Part shown: piece by piece, positions 1-12,140 of the stretch
How positions within the stretch are numbered: the first letter of the stretch is position 1
Layout: every line of letters starts with the position of its first letter
DNA from: Bemisia tabaci
Lineage: Eukaryota; Arthropoda; Insecta; Hemiptera; Aleyrodidae
Length of the DNA stretch: 64,000 nucleotides
NCBI RefSeq assembly: GCF_918797505.1
Contig: NC_092801.1
Location: forward strand, 38,680,517 to 38,744,516
Direction of reading: 5' to 3'
Position numbers and translations under genes: made by a program
The notes under the pieces: model-generated
The model's input: only the letters and a program-made list of their open reading frames with translations
What the model was told of the DNA's origin: nothing
Databases searched by the model: none

Positions 1-275
1 GTGCCGGATCGGGATAGAAAAAACATCATTGCGGGCTGATCATTGAAATTGATAGATAAAGCTATAGACAAAGGAGAGAAATGGCAATGTTGGTGGCCAC
101 GCATCACACCGAAGACGGATAACCGTAAACTGTGCCGGATCGGGCTGGAAAAAACATCATTGCGGGCTGATTATTGAAATTGATAGATAAAGCTATAGAC
201 AAAGGAGAGAAATGGCAATGTTGGTGGCCACGCATCACACCGGAGACGGACAACTGTAAACTATGCCGGATCGAG
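1..275. repeat. 131-bp tandem repeat at the window start
   Basis: Units begin GTGCCGGATCGG at 1 and 132, and ATGCCGGATCGA at 263. The first two units are ~93% identical; the third decays after ~15 bases. The array may extend left of the window. Confidence 0.88.
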
Positions 276-288
276 CTAGAAAGCACCC

Positions 289-462
289 AGAAAGAAATGG
301 ATTGCTAAATTAACAATTAAATTGTTAAAAAATATGAACACAGCAGAAAGCTAATTAACCACGGGGGTGGCTAAATTAGCATTTTTTCATTGTAAAATCT
401 ACATTGAAACATGTTGGACACTTTTCTTAACTACAAAATTGTTAAAACAGCAATTTTATTTT
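289..462. mobile_element. AAATTGTTAA-type MITE, copy 1
   Basis: AT-rich inverted ends (CTAAATTAACAATTAAATTG and near inverse). The interior ACATTGAAACATGTTGGACA recurs at 50348-50556 and, inverted, at 8820-9000. Confidence 0.65.
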
Positions 463-490
463 TCTATGCATCACCGCGGGTGTTGCATCA

Positions 491-2034
491 GGGCATTTTG
501 TCAACGATTTTTTGTCCGCGCACCTTTTTTGTCCAGTAGTTTACGCCCACACGTAAAATAAGCAATAGTGACTTGGTCCCAGCGTTATCTTTTAGTCGGT
601 ATGTAAAATTATATTGACAATATGGATCGAGATGAGAAATTGAGAGAGAAGGAGGTGTTGTTATAGTTGCTCATTTTCTAAATGAAATATTATTACTTTC
701 TCCTTCTGAACCATCTTTTTAAAATGTCATTGGTAAATTTTTGGTTTTATTTCTATCCTTAAAATATTCGATGTACAATATACCTTATATATGTATTGGT
801 ACTTTTTTTATTTTTTTAATTTTTTCTTTACGAAATAATTACTTCATTTTGAAAACATTTATATTTTTAAAACGTGACAAATATTTGTAAAACCTTTTCC
901 AAGCGACATTAATCTCAATATGCCGCGGTTGTGCCGACAGAAACTGCAAAAATGAATAAAAGAGGGAAAAAACCAAGAAGCACGCAATCTTTAGTTTTAA
1001 CCCATTTGTACATCGATCTTTTAGAGTCAAATACGTCAAATTTTGAGCGTTTGGTTGCGCGTGCACCTCGCTGCAGCACAATAAAAGCACAAAATGTAAA
1101 AGAAAAAATTAAAGTGCTTTGGAAATCATTAAATTTGTCACGGAACCAACAATATTTAAAAAACACACATTATATTATTATTCTCCTTTGATAAATTGAT
1201 AAATATTTTTTTCCCATCAATTTAAATGAGAATAATCAATGCAGAGTGTGCAAACATTTCAAAATCCTGAGTTAAAAAACGCTGACTATGCGAGTGTAAA
1301 TATTAAAGCCTAAGAGAGCGGAGCGGCTGCGGCGTGCTGCCAGCGCGAGAGGCTCACTAGCGCCTACAAACCTAAGTGGATACTTCACGCATCGCACAAT
1401 GCTTGAAATATCCACTTAGGTTTGTAGGCGCCAATGCGCGTCGCGCTGGCCGCCCGCCCGCCCGCCGCGCTGTGCTATTTCACTATTTCACAACAGAGGT
1501 GTTGCACAGTATTATACGAAATTGAACGTATTAAGAATGGCAGGCATCCTTTAAAAGTACAGATCTTTCCTCGCAAAATAAATCAAGATACTTATCGTAC
1601 ACTGGAAAAATCTAAGAGCCTTTAGCTGAGGCAAATATAGAGGTTTATCCGATTCAGGTATAACAAGGTGGGAAAATCTTGAAAGATAATTAAGTCCTGT
1701 TACACCGCAGAGGTGTAGAAAGTTTTAGTGAATTTTGTCTCATGAAATTGACGCTCCCCCATTTTTACCAAAACTCTCAACTATGTATTATTCTCCGTTG
1801 GACCAAACAGATAAAACAAAAAAACAAGCAAACCCTCATTCTTCCAAGACATTTCACATTTTCATCCAAAAACGTCGTGAGCAATTATTGTCGTTTGTAT
1901 TCACATATGGGCCAATTAACTTTGGGTCTCAACTGGCACGTGGACCAAAACTCCCGTGCCGAAAAAACGCGTGGACGTAAATTACTGGAAAAAACAGGTG
2001 CGCGGACAAAAAATCGTTGACGAAATGTCCTATA
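491..2034. mobile_element. 1.5 kb composite element with terminal inverted repeats
   Basis: The left end, GGGCATTTTGTCAACGATTT and on through TTTTGTCCGCGCACCT, is mirrored at the right end to 2034 (GGACATTTCGTCAACG in reverse), giving inverted repeats of ~65 bases. From 1010 onward the interior matches 62500-63970 in the same orientation, and 26290-27130 inverted, including the strong hairpin at 1360. No long open frame: non-autonomous or decayed. Confidence 0.68.
1360..1431. repeat. Hairpin box GCGCCTACAAACCTAAGTGG, copy 1
   Basis: An inverted repeat with ~31-base arms and a short loop (CGCATCGCACAATG region). It is flanked by GC-rich sequence with runs of CCCGCC. Confidence 0.85.
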
Positions 2035-2384
2035 ACCACCTTGAATTTTCTAACCAAACTGAAAACCCTTGATTTAGAACCACTTCATCCATAATAGGTA
2101 TAAATCCATGATTAACTCCGCAAATTTCTGAACATTGTCCAAAATAAACCACCAAACGGGGGTATTTTAATCCCATTTATAATCTGAATCACCACTTGAT
2201 CCTATGACTGGGGTACTGATCTATCGGCGAGACAAGTCTCAAAATTGTTAGGTTTCCGCATCGTAAAAGAGAGAAACAGACAGTTCCGTTTCGCACCGAC
2301 CAGATTCCGCCGCTCCTCTCAAATAAAAGCGCGCATCTAAATTTTCACGTGAGCTCTCTTCTCCGCATCACCCTATGTTTTCCA
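2035..2384. other. Non-repeat stretch, no gene seen
   Basis: AT-rich sequence without a recognisable frame or repeat partner in the window. Confidence 0.5.
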
Positions 2385-2617
2385 GGGCTCATGTGGATAT
2401 GAATAGATACGTCTTAACGTCAGACGACGATTTGACGCATGAGGATCCCCGCGACGCAAGAGTTAACTTGCTTTCGCTCAATTCTTGATCTCGTTTAAGT
2501 TGTTTCCGTCTGACTGTAATCCCGTTTAACGATTCGGGAATTCGGCCAAATCTCCCGCTCAACAATAGTCGTGTGACGACAAAGCACCAGCTCCGTAATA
2601 AACATGAAATAAACTCA

Positions 2618-2904
2618 CCTATTTTCGGAGAAATTGAATTCGACTGCGGGTCAAACGAATTACTCCAAGACGCAGACTTCCCACTAAATAAGACTTTACT
2701 GTCGGTCCACGTTTCACCACTTAAACCATCAAGGCGTCTTAATAAGTTATTGTAGACACCACTAGTGTCCGTGCCTTGCGATGTATCGATTGATCTACCA
2801 TTTAAACCTATGGAAAAGGATCGATGAACTCCAAGTAGCACAGATTGCAATAAGTAGCAATTACATAGTAAAAATATTGCAATATTCAACTGAGTGTTGT
2901 GCAT
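2618..2904 (-). other. Candidate first exon with hydrophobic N-terminus, low support
   Basis: On the minus strand an ATG at 2904 opens MHNTQLNIAIFLLCNCYLLQ, a signal-like start. The frame stays open to AAATAG|GTGAGT, a consensus donor at about 2617. However, 2775-2830 of it is a fragment of the hAT-type MITE (CGATGTATCGATTGATCT), so the frame crosses transposon debris. I do not recognise the product. Confidence 0.2.
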
Positions 2905-3310
2905 GTTGCCTAACTCCTATTTGAAGGGTCCCCATTTATTGAAACGTATTGCAATACAATTGAAATAAATTGCAATTTATCATTACATTGCATAGTGCCT
3001 ATCTTTCTAACACATGGAACTCATTTTTTGATTGTTTAAAATCGGCATAAATAGACTAAATTTTGTAAATATATTGCAATTTAATGGCAAAAAAAGTACA
3101 ATTTTATTGAAATCAAATTGCAATTTAATTTCAATATTTTCTTTGCACTGTGCTACTTGAGACATGTTGCTCACAACGAACATCATAATAATCGATTCAT
3201 TGTGACGTAAGGAGCGTGCAACACCCCTCCCCCTCCTCATCCAAAAAAAGGAAGAAGAAGAAAAAGAGGAAAGAAAGAAAGAAGGTGGGATCGGAGGTAA
3301 GGATAAGGAT

Positions 3311-3668
3311 CCTACTAGCATTTTACTACGGAAAAATTGCGATATTTTGAATTTAAGTTCCGATAATTTTACGATTTTATGGCGATAATATCTCAAGGAT
3401 CATCAACATAAAAGTATCTTCGATTTGTCGGAATTTTATCTCTCAAAAACATTTTTGATAAAATCGAAATTTTATCTCAATTTACCACAATTTTTTGTTC
3501 GAGAAATGGCGACTGTTGATGGAATCGCAATTTCATTGCAAATTCATGTGATTAAATTGCAATTTATCGTAATTTTTTATCCGATAATATTGCAATAAGT
3601 TAATCTCGATGAAAGCGCGTCACATTCTCCGATCAAATCGCAAATAATCGCGATCACTGCCACGTGGG
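3311..3668. mobile_element. CAAGTAGCA MITE (GCGATAAAATCGC-rich), diverged copy
   Basis: The interior is packed with ATCGCGATTTTATCGC-like words in both orientations. The ends are CTACTAGCATTTT and GATCACTGCCACGTGGG. More of the same AT-rich wording (ATTGCAATTTAAT) extends upstream from about 2940. Confidence 0.68.
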
Positions 3669-4041
3669 GAAGGACGCTTGCTCACATTTGGTAGTAATCA
3701 CTCATGACAAAATTGACTCAAACTGCACTTCAGACACTTTAAAATTTCGAAATTATCTGGGGGGCCCCTCAGACCTTTACTTTCGCCCCCCCCCCCCCGT
3801 TCAAAGTGTCTGGATCCGCCTATGGTTAAAATCTACAATACATCGAATGGGTGACAATGGATCGTATTCGATAGTGGTTCGATGTATCGTTTGGTTTAAA
3901 ATAATAGAACATAACCTCAAACCAAAATTTAAGAATATTTGTCAAAAAAGCTGGGAATGAGAATTATCATAGCCATCCACTTCTCTTGGCCAATTAGTGC
4001 CCATACGAATCACAAATCTATCACAAAAACCCGTCCCGTCA

Positions 4042-4274
4042 CACTGGGGAAAAAAAAAACATTAGATCTAGAGTCCAGACTCTTAAAAACATCGACAAGA
4101 AAAAGTACTCTTGATTCAATCAGAATCTAGCTTAAATCAAGAACAAAGCCTCTTAATTTAAGCGGATTACGTTTTGATTCAAGCTAAAATCCGGAGTTAA
4201 TCAAGAGTATTTTTTCTTGTCAATATTTTCAAGAGCCTGGACTCTAGATCCAATTTTTTTTTTTTTTTCCAGTG
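4042..4274. mobile_element. CACTG-ended MITE (CACTA-like), copy 1
   Basis: Inverted ends CACTGG/CCAGTG, A-rich just inside, with mirrored blocks around TCTAGAGTCCAGACTCTTAA and CGACAAGAAAAA. The 2-bp duplication CA flanks it. Confidence 0.82.
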
Positions 4275-4356
4275 CAGATTACTCAATTGACTTATGAGGC
4301 TATGTTTATGTTTTGAACCAATCGACATCGATACAATCTCACCCGTTTGATGTATT

Positions 4357-4738
4357 TGGACGTATTTCTATCAAACAGAACTGTGTGCAGGTGAGAAATA
4401 TGAGGTGTGCTCTAGAAAGCTGCATAAGAAGCAATGTAAAAGTGGGCGTGATTCCTTTTGAAGAATTGGAAAAGCGGGATTTTACATTCTACCAAAAGGA
4501 ACTAAGCGCCAACTGAATGCGGCACTCTTGAGCCGCGGGCATGGCACGAGAGCGTTGTGCACAGGGCTCATGACTTAAAGCAGACCACGAGCAACAACGG
4601 CGACGGTTTCTTCGCCGCTGACGTCACTGGCGTCTCATTATTCTCATTCACTCTTACGGCCAGAGAACTGATGAGCACACCCCATATTTCTCTCCTGCAC
4701 ATAGGTCTGTTTCGTAGAAATACGTCCATTTAATACGA
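4357..4738. mobile_element. GGACGTATTTCT MITE, long form
   Basis: Ends TTTGGACGTATTTCT and AGAAATACGTCCA. The ~350-bp interior includes a GC-rich block also found in inverse orientation at 47457-47705. The shorter members at 46410 and 57917 share only the ends. Confidence 0.7.
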
Positions 4739-4739
4739 T

Positions 4740-7106
4740 CTATAAGCGGAACCAATAGTCAAAGATCCACCTTAAGATCCAATAAGTTGTGACTGGCCCA
4801 TGAGTAAATCGATTGCATAATCGGATACAAATATAGCGCATTGTCACGAGAGGATGGATATAGACGGAACAATAAGAAAGGGCGAGTGAATCACGTAGAT
4901 CGAGGGTAAAAGCGAAATAAACCTGACGCGATCAAACGTCGACGCGAGAGCAACTGCCCACCACTGCCAATTCGATTGAAGTTCCGCAAGATTTTCCACA
5001 AATAACAATTAATGGGAGTTTAACGAATTTTGCAGGAAAAGTGGCAACCCGGCGATTGTTGGCAGGGGCCGCCTTGCGCATATTGCGCCGATGCAAAAAT
5101 CATAATGGTAATCTTGAACGTCTTTAATGCGCTCATAATACAAGTGTGTTTTCTTCGAACGTAACGGTTGTTCATTTTCTTGTCTTTTGTGGAGTTCCGC
5201 AATTCACATTTTGTGCAATACTTCCAAAGTGAGGTCAGTGCTGGTATCCACTATTTTATGATCGATCGAGATTTGTTGATTCTGGTGTTGTCAACAGGGA
5301 CCTTTCATATAAGAATTAAAGTTCCTGTGAAAAGTTAGAGTAGCCTCCCATAAGCATTGACCAGGGTTGCACATGTGAAATCATAAATATGGAAGATTTC
5401 ATGGAATTGCTTAAAGTTGTGAAAAACATGAATCATATTTTCAGGGACTGGAACTCGCACTGAAAAATACCAAAACGCAAAAACTTTTTGCTTTTCGTTT
5501 ACATGGCATTAAATTTCGAAAAATATTTTTCAATAACTTTCATATTTTTCTAAAATTTCATGAGATATTTCTTATGAAATTTCAAAATTTTATTTTCCAT
5601 TGAAAATTGTAGTGCTACTTTTGACCCTTGATGCAAAATTTGGAAAAGCCGGTCATTTTGCACCGCAGTAATTTCTCATTTGGTGCCTACCTGGTTTTCT
5701 CCACAATTGAAACGCCGGAGAAAATACTTGCTATAACGTTATTTAACGTATTTTATAACGTATATTATAAAAACGATTCCCACTTTTATGTTGCAGAGCT
5801 GAATTCCTGACGAAGGCCCTTTGTAGTACCCTCTGATGAGAAGGGGTTTTTTAGATGGGAGCCGTCACTTGGAGTTCACCTGCTCAGGCTGAACCAGGCC
5901 CAGAACTAGATTCCAGCACCGACCCAAAAGTGAGTGAAGCAGAAAAAATCTCTAATAAATAATTTCTCACCTGATTTAAAATTGTTAAATTGAAAGTAAA
6001 TTGTCAAATGTAAATGTAAATTGTAATTGTTGTGATTGTAAATTGTTGTTGTATTTGTCTTTAAATTGTTAATTACTATACAACAACTTGCTTAATCCCC
6101 GTTAAAAGCCTCCTATTAAAAAAGTAAAATATGAGCGGGATAAGGCATCGTTCGACGGTTGGCTGGCCGATCGGGTTAAAACCACCCGACTATTGTGATA
6201 GCGCCGAAAAAAGGAGACTTATATCAACAACATAAAAAAAAACCGTAAAACGAAGCTAGCGCCGAAGAGAGATCAAAGAGCCTTCATCGGCCAGTCGCAA
6301 CACAAATCGCCCAGAGGGCTATTTTCGCCTTCAAATTGCCGTGATATCACAAACAGCGCAAAGTACGAATAGTTGTATCCTAGCGCCGTCGATGTTGCAC
6401 TTTGCTAGCAGTATCTAGAAATCACGCGAGACAGAGGTGAGTGAAACGGAGCTGTGCTGAGGGCAAGTCAATTGAACTGTGACTGTTAGAGTCTGCACAC
6501 TAGATTTTGTCTTTATTCCGCTAAAATTGAACCGAAATATACGGACATCGCAAATCTATTCATCGCGAGACAGTTAATGAGGTGCGTTGTTAAACAAAAA
6601 TGAACCAAATGAGCTTTACTGCGAATTTCTTGGTTTATGGTGAGCGAACGAAAATCTTGTAGTTTATTCATAAAACATTTTAAAATAAGGAGATGGCCTT
6701 GTGAATGAGCCCTGTTGCCAAAAATGCTTTAAATCAGCACTTTTCGACGATCAGATTTCGAAAATGTATTTTTTATCGCACAGCCTAGGAACCGTGTGAT
6801 AAAAGGGGCATTCCTCAACGGGCAGAACCTTTCCTTTCGAAAACAAATGGTTCCGTGCCTCGAAACTCTATGCAACTGGTCACTGTTTTCAGATAAATTT
6901 CGGGTGATTTTTTGTTTTTTGATTTCTCAAGATCATTCTCCGAAAATTTCGTGTCAAGTAGGTTTCTCTGAGAAAAAGAAGGAAGAATCAAAATTTTGAA
7001 ACACCGTAACTGAATAAGTTCGTGGTTTCGTAGTTTTACCGTTCATATTTTGAAGAAGAAAAAAAACAGTCGTAAAATTAATGAAATTTGCTCTTGCTCG
7101 CTTATT
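4740..7106. other. Intergenic stretch, no gene seen
   Basis: Apart from the dispersed repeat at 5360-5620, I see short A/T-rich words (AAATTGTAATTG-like at 5975-6080) and a mildly GC-rich part at 6130-6450, but no defensible frame or splice structure. Confidence 0.5.
5360..5620. repeat. Dispersed repeat CAGGGTTGCACA, copy 1
   Basis: Collinear with 37153-37410 (CAGGGTTGCACAKGTGAAAT, then ATATTTTCAGGGACTGG-type wording); AT-rich, with TTTCATGAAATTTCA-like words. Confidence 0.6.
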
Positions 7107-7355
7107 CTGCTGTGCTACGGAAGAACGCCATATGAGAATTCGAGAGTCGCGGAATTTCTCTCGATTCAACATGTATTTTTGACGAAATCTAAGCATATTT
7201 TTCCTTGAAATTTTTAGACATTTTAGATTAAATTGCGTACAAAATTGTCTGAAAAGTTTGGAAAAAAATTACAATTTTCCCAGTAAATTCTGCTCTTATC
7301 GAAGGAAATTTGGCAAAATCTGATGACTCATGTGGCTTTCTTCCTTGCTCGGCAG
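7107..7355. mobile_element. CTGCCGTG-family MITE, copy 1
   Basis: ~250-bp element with inverted ends related to CTGCCGTGCTAAGGAAGAAC and long imperfect arms. It is flanked by TATT, a 4-bp duplication, and the next copy starts directly after it. Confidence 0.82.
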
Positions 7356-7359
7356 TATT

Positions 7360-7612
7360 CTGCCGTGCTAAGGAAGAACGCCGTATGAACATTAGAGAGT
7401 TACCAAATTTCCCTTGATAAAACATGTATTATTGACGACATCCGTGCATATTTTTCATTGAAATTCTCAGATAATTTATATTAAATTGTGTGTAAAATTG
7501 TCCGAAAATTTTGGAAAAAAATATTCACAATTTTCCCAGTAAATTCGATCTTTATCGAAGGAAATGTAGCAACATCTTATGGCTCATGCGGCTTTCTTCC
7601 TTAGCACGACGG
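7360..7612. mobile_element. CTGCCGTG-family MITE, copy 2 (abuts copy 1)
   Basis: Flanked by TATT on both sides, sharing the left one with copy 1. The two elements form a head-to-tail pair, as if the second inserted at the duplicated target of the first. Confidence 0.82.
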
Positions 7613-8819
7613 TATTCTCCTGGCAACGGTATAAACTCGTGCATTTAAGGCGCTTGGATGCAACTATTCGTGCGCGGGAGTTGTTTTTGGTATCACGGCA
7701 GATTGAAGGCGAAAATATCTCTCCAGGCGGTTGCGCATATGCCGGTAGTGACCGTGCGGGTTCTTTGATCTTTTTTATGCGGGTGAGGGGTCTGTCTCGT
7801 GTCTTTCCGTGCCATAGCTCCGCGATGTCAGTAGAAAGGACTTTTTTCGAAGCTATTAGATTAATTTGGATCTTAAAATACCTTTCTAAACAGGCTTCAG
7901 ACACGGGGGAGAATGAGCTATTTGCGAGATCGGACAAAGAACTGTCGCGATTTAGGGATACATTAATCAGTCGCAACTTTCGGTGTAATTATTCGCAGCA
8001 AACAGAGGGCTAATTTCCTGCCCCTACGGTCAAGGTCTGTTTAACTGCCTTCCGTTTAGGCATGTTCGGTTTCAACGTTTTAGTCCATTGAGACCAAATG
8101 TTTATTGTAAAAAGCATCAAAATTATTAGGCTGCTATATTCTAAGTCGTTAATCATGTATTTTCATACAAAAAAAAAATCGAGCTCAACACGGTAAATAG
8201 ATTTAAAGCTATTAAAATAAACTCTTGAGATTACGTATAAAAAACGTAACCGCATCCCAATGTTGCCAAATTTCTGTTCACGATTTTTATTTTTATTCAG
8301 AGACTATTGGACATTTTTCATTACAAATGCTACGCATTTTTCCGTGGATTCTCGTAAAGAATTAGCTTTGCCCGAAAAATGACGCTTCGTGTTTTCCATG
8401 TTCGTCCAATTAAACCAAAATAAAAAAACCGGGGTTCTCTAGAGCCAAATCGCGAAATGCACATCAAATTTCAGCATGATTGATGATGAAGCGTATTCCT
8501 AGGTATAGTGATTTTCTCTCGACCAGATTCTTTGCACGGCTGAATTGAAACAAAATAAATGTAGCCAATTCTATAATATGATATCCAAAGATAACTAACA
8601 CGAAGACATCAAACCAACGCCAGTATTTACTCATATTAAACCACAGGTCACTAATATGGATATCTATGAGCAAGTGTTCTTTTCGTAGTCTAATCGAATT
8701 TACATACTTTAATTCAACCCTCAAATATGAAAAAAATTTGAATTAGAGGAAGTCCACTGTATAACGAAATTTGATTGAAGCCAAAAAGGGTTAAGGTCTT
8801 AGTCGATTCAAGGCATGCA
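7613..8819. other. Intergenic stretch, no gene supported
   Basis: A 144-codon plus-strand frame opens at 7579, but it starts inside a MITE end and looks random. The rest is AT-rich. Confidence 0.5.
8464..8724 (-). other. Open frame with one hydrophobic segment, unrecognised
   Basis: An 86-codon minus-strand frame with a membrane-like stretch (FDVFVLVIFGYHIIELATFI). There are no clear splice sites and no family match by eye. It could be a decayed exon of a membrane protein or chance. Confidence 0.12.
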
Positions 8820-9000
8820 CACGGAAAAAATTATATTGCTGATTTAACACTTTTGTAGTTAGAAAAAAAGTGTCCGACATGTTTCAGTGTAGATTTTATG
8901 ATGAAATATGCTAATTTAATTCTCCCTCCTCCCGGTGTTTAAATTAGCTTTCCACTTTTGTAAAAGTACATTTGGAACATGTCGGACTTGTTGTCAACAA
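8820..9000. mobile_element. AAATTGTTAA-type MITE, copy 2
   Basis: Contains AGTGTCCGACATGTTTCAGT and the inverted-like GGAACATGTCGGACTTGTTG. Boundaries are approximate. Confidence 0.6.
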
Positions 9001-9012
9001 TAGGGAATTTGC

Positions 9013-9330
9013 AGGTGTCTAAAATTTGATGAATTACATGTTTAAGTGGAAGCTATCGAGTGAACTGAACACGAGGATACCCTTGGTTCATGAATTGAAC
9101 AATTATTGGAGAAGATATGACAGCATGATCTAACCCGCTAAAATACATGTATTTAAATGCGAAATGCCGCCAGATGACGTCACTAGGCGGTGAATTTTCT
9201 CACTTTTAGATTTATTTTTATACCATTTCCCATATCAGACAAAAATTATAAAAAATACGGTGAAATCAGCTCTTCAAGCACTTTCAAATGAAGCAATGAA
9301 ACATGTGCGTGCAAATTCTCCATTCATCAA
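9013..9330. repeat. Dispersed repeat TGCAGGTGTCTRAAATTT
   Basis: The same sequence occurs inverted at 39765-39970, and partly at 46995-47450 (split) and 17570-17700. It includes GCCGCCTAGTGACGTCATCT-type wording. It looks like an old non-autonomous element. Confidence 0.6.
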
Positions 9331-9343
9331 ATTTCAGACACCT

Positions 9344-9571
9344 CACTGGAAAAAAACACATTGGATCTAGAGTCGAGACTCTTAAAAACATCGACAAGAA
9401 AAAGGACTCTCGATTCAATCAGATTCAAGCTTAAATCTAGAACCAAGCCTCTTAATTTGAGCGGATTTCCTTTTGATTTAAGCTTAAATCTGATTGAATC
9501 AAGAGTCCTTTTTCTCGTCAATGTTTTCAAGAGTCTGGACTCAAGATCCAATGTGTTTTTTTTTTCCAGTG
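9344..9571. mobile_element. CACTG-ended MITE (CACTA-like), copy 2
   Basis: Same family as 4042-4274, with a 2-bp duplication CT. The arms are near-perfect inverted repeats of ~100 bases. Confidence 0.85.
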
Positions 9572-9719
9572 CTGCAGATTCTCCATTCATCAAAGATCGG
9601 ATACCTGCCAATTCTCCATTCAATTGTTATAACAGCCATTCATTTTTCTTCCGTACAATATGGCAAGGAGGCAGTGAAAAATTTCACACTTTGACGTAAA
9701 GAGTGAAAAAGAGGGGTTC

Positions 9720-9960
9720 GGGGTGGTTGTCAGCATGGCTGAAGGTCGCGTCGAATTTCTCGCGAACTTTGACCGAGCTCCGACGGCGGCGTCGCGGCGG
9801 TGACCAACCGAAATTTGGAACGTTGACAAGATCTCTACAAACCCACCCAACTCTCTTTGACTCCACTCTATAAGACGATGAACTATAATCGCGGATGGAT
9901 CGAAAGAACCTGTCGTCTTCGACACAAACCGCCCGGCTCATTCACTAATCTTCGATTCAT
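9720..9960 (+). other. CpG-rich island with a 22-codon open frame
   Basis: ATG at 9735 in a good context (GTCAGCATGG) opens MAEGRVEFLANFDRAPTAAS and stops at 9803. The surrounding 240 bases are richer in CpG than the neighbourhood and lack MITE signatures. It could be a promoter or leader of an unseen gene, or nothing. Confidence 0.18.
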
Positions 9961-10021
9961 GCTTATTGGCGGCCTCTGTCAATGTGTAGTATCGTAGGAT
10001 ATGAGATAATAAGTACGGCTC

Positions 10022-10145
10022 TCCGTGCTAAGGAAGAACGCCGTATGAGCCTTGAGACGACGCAAAATTTTCTTTGACAAATAACGAATTTAGGGGGGAA
10101 ATTTGTAGGTATTTCCCTCCGATTTTCAGAGCATTTTGTTCATAA
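10022..10145. mobile_element. CTGCCGTG-family MITE, left-half fragment
   Basis: It begins CCGTGCTAAGGAAGAACGCC and follows the family arm for ~120 bases, then is lost. Confidence 0.65.
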
Positions 10146-10308
10146 TTTGATCTCATGAACCAAAACTGCGATGTTCAATATCGGCCGTAGTGTTCGGTTC
10201 ATGTAACCACTCTCTCAGTGCTGAGAACCGTGTTCTCGGTTTTTATAACCGAGTTTTCAAACCGAGCCGAACCATGGAAAAAATTCGGTTGCACGAGCTG
10301 AGGATATG

Positions 10309-10546
10309 GCGCACAGTGGATCGCGTCAATAGGGGAGGTCGGACAAAATTTGGAAACTTTAAACGCTTATAATTCCGTTTTTACTAAAATTTGAGGTTCT
10401 AAAAATTATTTCATTGGTTTCCTCGTAGAATTCTCTTCTATTAGCACTCCTTGAAATTTAAAATGTGACGAAATAAACATCAAAATTTGCTGTTTTAGTC
10501 AAATATTTCATGTTCAACCTCTCTAATTGACTCGATCCATTGTGCG
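10309..10546. mobile_element. GCGCACAGTGGATCG-family MITE, copy 1
   Basis: Inverted ends GCGCACAGTGGATCG and CGATCCATTGTGCG around ~190 AT-rich bases. Confidence 0.8.
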
Positions 10547-11170
10547 GTGGTGATGGGTGGTAGGATTTTAAAGGAATAACATACGTATAACAAATTGTGA
10601 TTAAGTGATACTCACTTTGTAGTCCAACTTAAAAGAAGCAGTCCACATGGTAATCTACCTCATGTCAGTTCAATCCACGTGTAGCAAGCATTAGTGGCTT
10701 TATGCACGGATGTTTCGCCTTCAGTTGACGAGGTATACCACACGCGCTCCTACGAGTTCGAATAGTGGTATCACTCCACCTTTGATGCAATGCGAGCAGT
10801 ATTCATGCAGTCTTGTAGGCGCTTATATGGGCTTTACCCCGACTGCACTATTTGGCGCAATGCATGAAGACTCCTAGAGTCTTACACGACCTCTCTCTTC
10901 GACTCGATCCACTGTGCGGCGCGCCTAGAACCGAGAGAGCGGGTTCCGGCACATTAGCCGAGCACTACGGTGGATATTGAACACCGTGCATTCGGTTCAT
11001 ATGACCGCACTTTTTTTTCAGTTTAATACTAGCCTAATATGAAAATAAATATAACCTTTTTTACATAGTTGAAATGAAATCGGTCGATTTTTAACCGTCC
11101 AAACTATTTCTAAGTCTCTCGGATGATTAGTGGGAATTTAACAGAGAACGGAGGCGTCTTTCAATAACAT
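10547..11170. other. Intergenic stretch with fragments of the ATACTTCA box
   Basis: Fragments related to the 21.2 kb tandem units lie at 10800-10880. Nothing else is recognisable. Confidence 0.5.
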
Positions 11171-11312
11171 TTGGATTACATTTTGCTGTAAGGAACCACT
11201 ATTTCTGGCCCATTTCAGAAGCAACATACATGCCGTTGGTTTCCCTATGCAGATATGTGCTTTTATGGGATAGCCGGAGAGAGTGGTTCTTTACTGCAAA
11301 ATGTAATCCATT
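11171..11312. mobile_element. TTGGATTACATTTTGC MITE, copy 1
   Basis: ~140 bp, with inverted ends TTGGATTACATTTTGC and a GGAACCACTATTTCTGGC block. Its ends are related to the GGAACCAG family, but the centre differs. Confidence 0.8.
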
Positions 11313-11565
11313 TACTGCTCAGACGCCAGTGACTCAGTGAGCCCATTTTCTCAAAACTTCATTTTTACACGCACGGCTGCCTTCGCTATCACGGCAGTAC
11401 CGATCATGTCGTGCTGATATCTTACGATAGCTTACGATACGCTTACGAGAGCTTACGATATCATCCTCATTCTGGGATGGTGTTACATTATTTTCCGAGA
11501 TAGGACAACATTAAACATAAAATTTTAGTGTGCCCAACGAAATACTTTGTCTGTGTGGACTACTC

Positions 11566-11725
11566 TGTTGCAATAAGGGAGAACGCCGTAGGTGCCTTCA
11601 GGCGTTGTTAAATTTTCCTCGATAAAATACGAGTTTTCAGGGACATTTGAATAATTTTCTTCGGATTTTTCGGAGAATTTTATTCGCACTTCAATCTGAA
11701 GTATCCGAAAATTTTAAAGTAAGAT
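11566..11725. mobile_element. CTGCCGTG-family MITE, diverged fragment
   Basis: It begins TTGCAATAAGGGAGAACGCC and resembles the left arm and centre of the family. The right end is not clear. Confidence 0.5.
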
Positions 11726-11802
11726 ACCTATAAATCTCCTCGATGTCAAAGAAATTATCTTGATGACTACGCGTTCTAAGGAATATCCATTTTATCCTAT
11801 AT

Positions 11803-12040
11803 CCATTCTAAGGAAGAACGCCGTATGGACATTCGAAAGGTGCCAAATTCCCATGGATAAAACAAGTATTTCAGAGGATAGTTAAGCATATTTTATCTTG
11901 AAATTTTCAAATGTCATATATTAAAGTGCAGAAAAAATTGTAAGAAAAATATTCGCAATTTTCCCTGTAAATTCGGTTTTTATTGAAGGAAATGTGGCAA
12001 CGTCTAAAAGCTCATACGGCGTTCTTCTTCAGCACGGCAG
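11803..12040. mobile_element. CTGCCGTG-family MITE
   Basis: It begins with a worn left end (ATTCTAAGGAAGAACGCCG) and ends at CAGCACGGCAG, just before the retroelement-like insert at 12056. Confidence 0.78.
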
Positions 12041-12055
12041 TATGGTTCCTTTTAC

Positions 12056-12098
12056 ACAAACTGATTGCGGTGGACGCACGGGTCGTTGGTATGTTGGA

Positions 12099-12140
<42 letters not shown>

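Noticed and set aside
7579..8013. 144-codon plus-strand frame and its 130-codon antisense partner
   Set aside because: It begins inside a MITE end, has no splice or family support, and is open on both strands, typical of chance.
9327..9699. Frames on both strands reading DLESRLLKT..., repeated at 36.3 and 44.0 kb
   Set aside because: They are translations of the CACTG-ended MITE arms.
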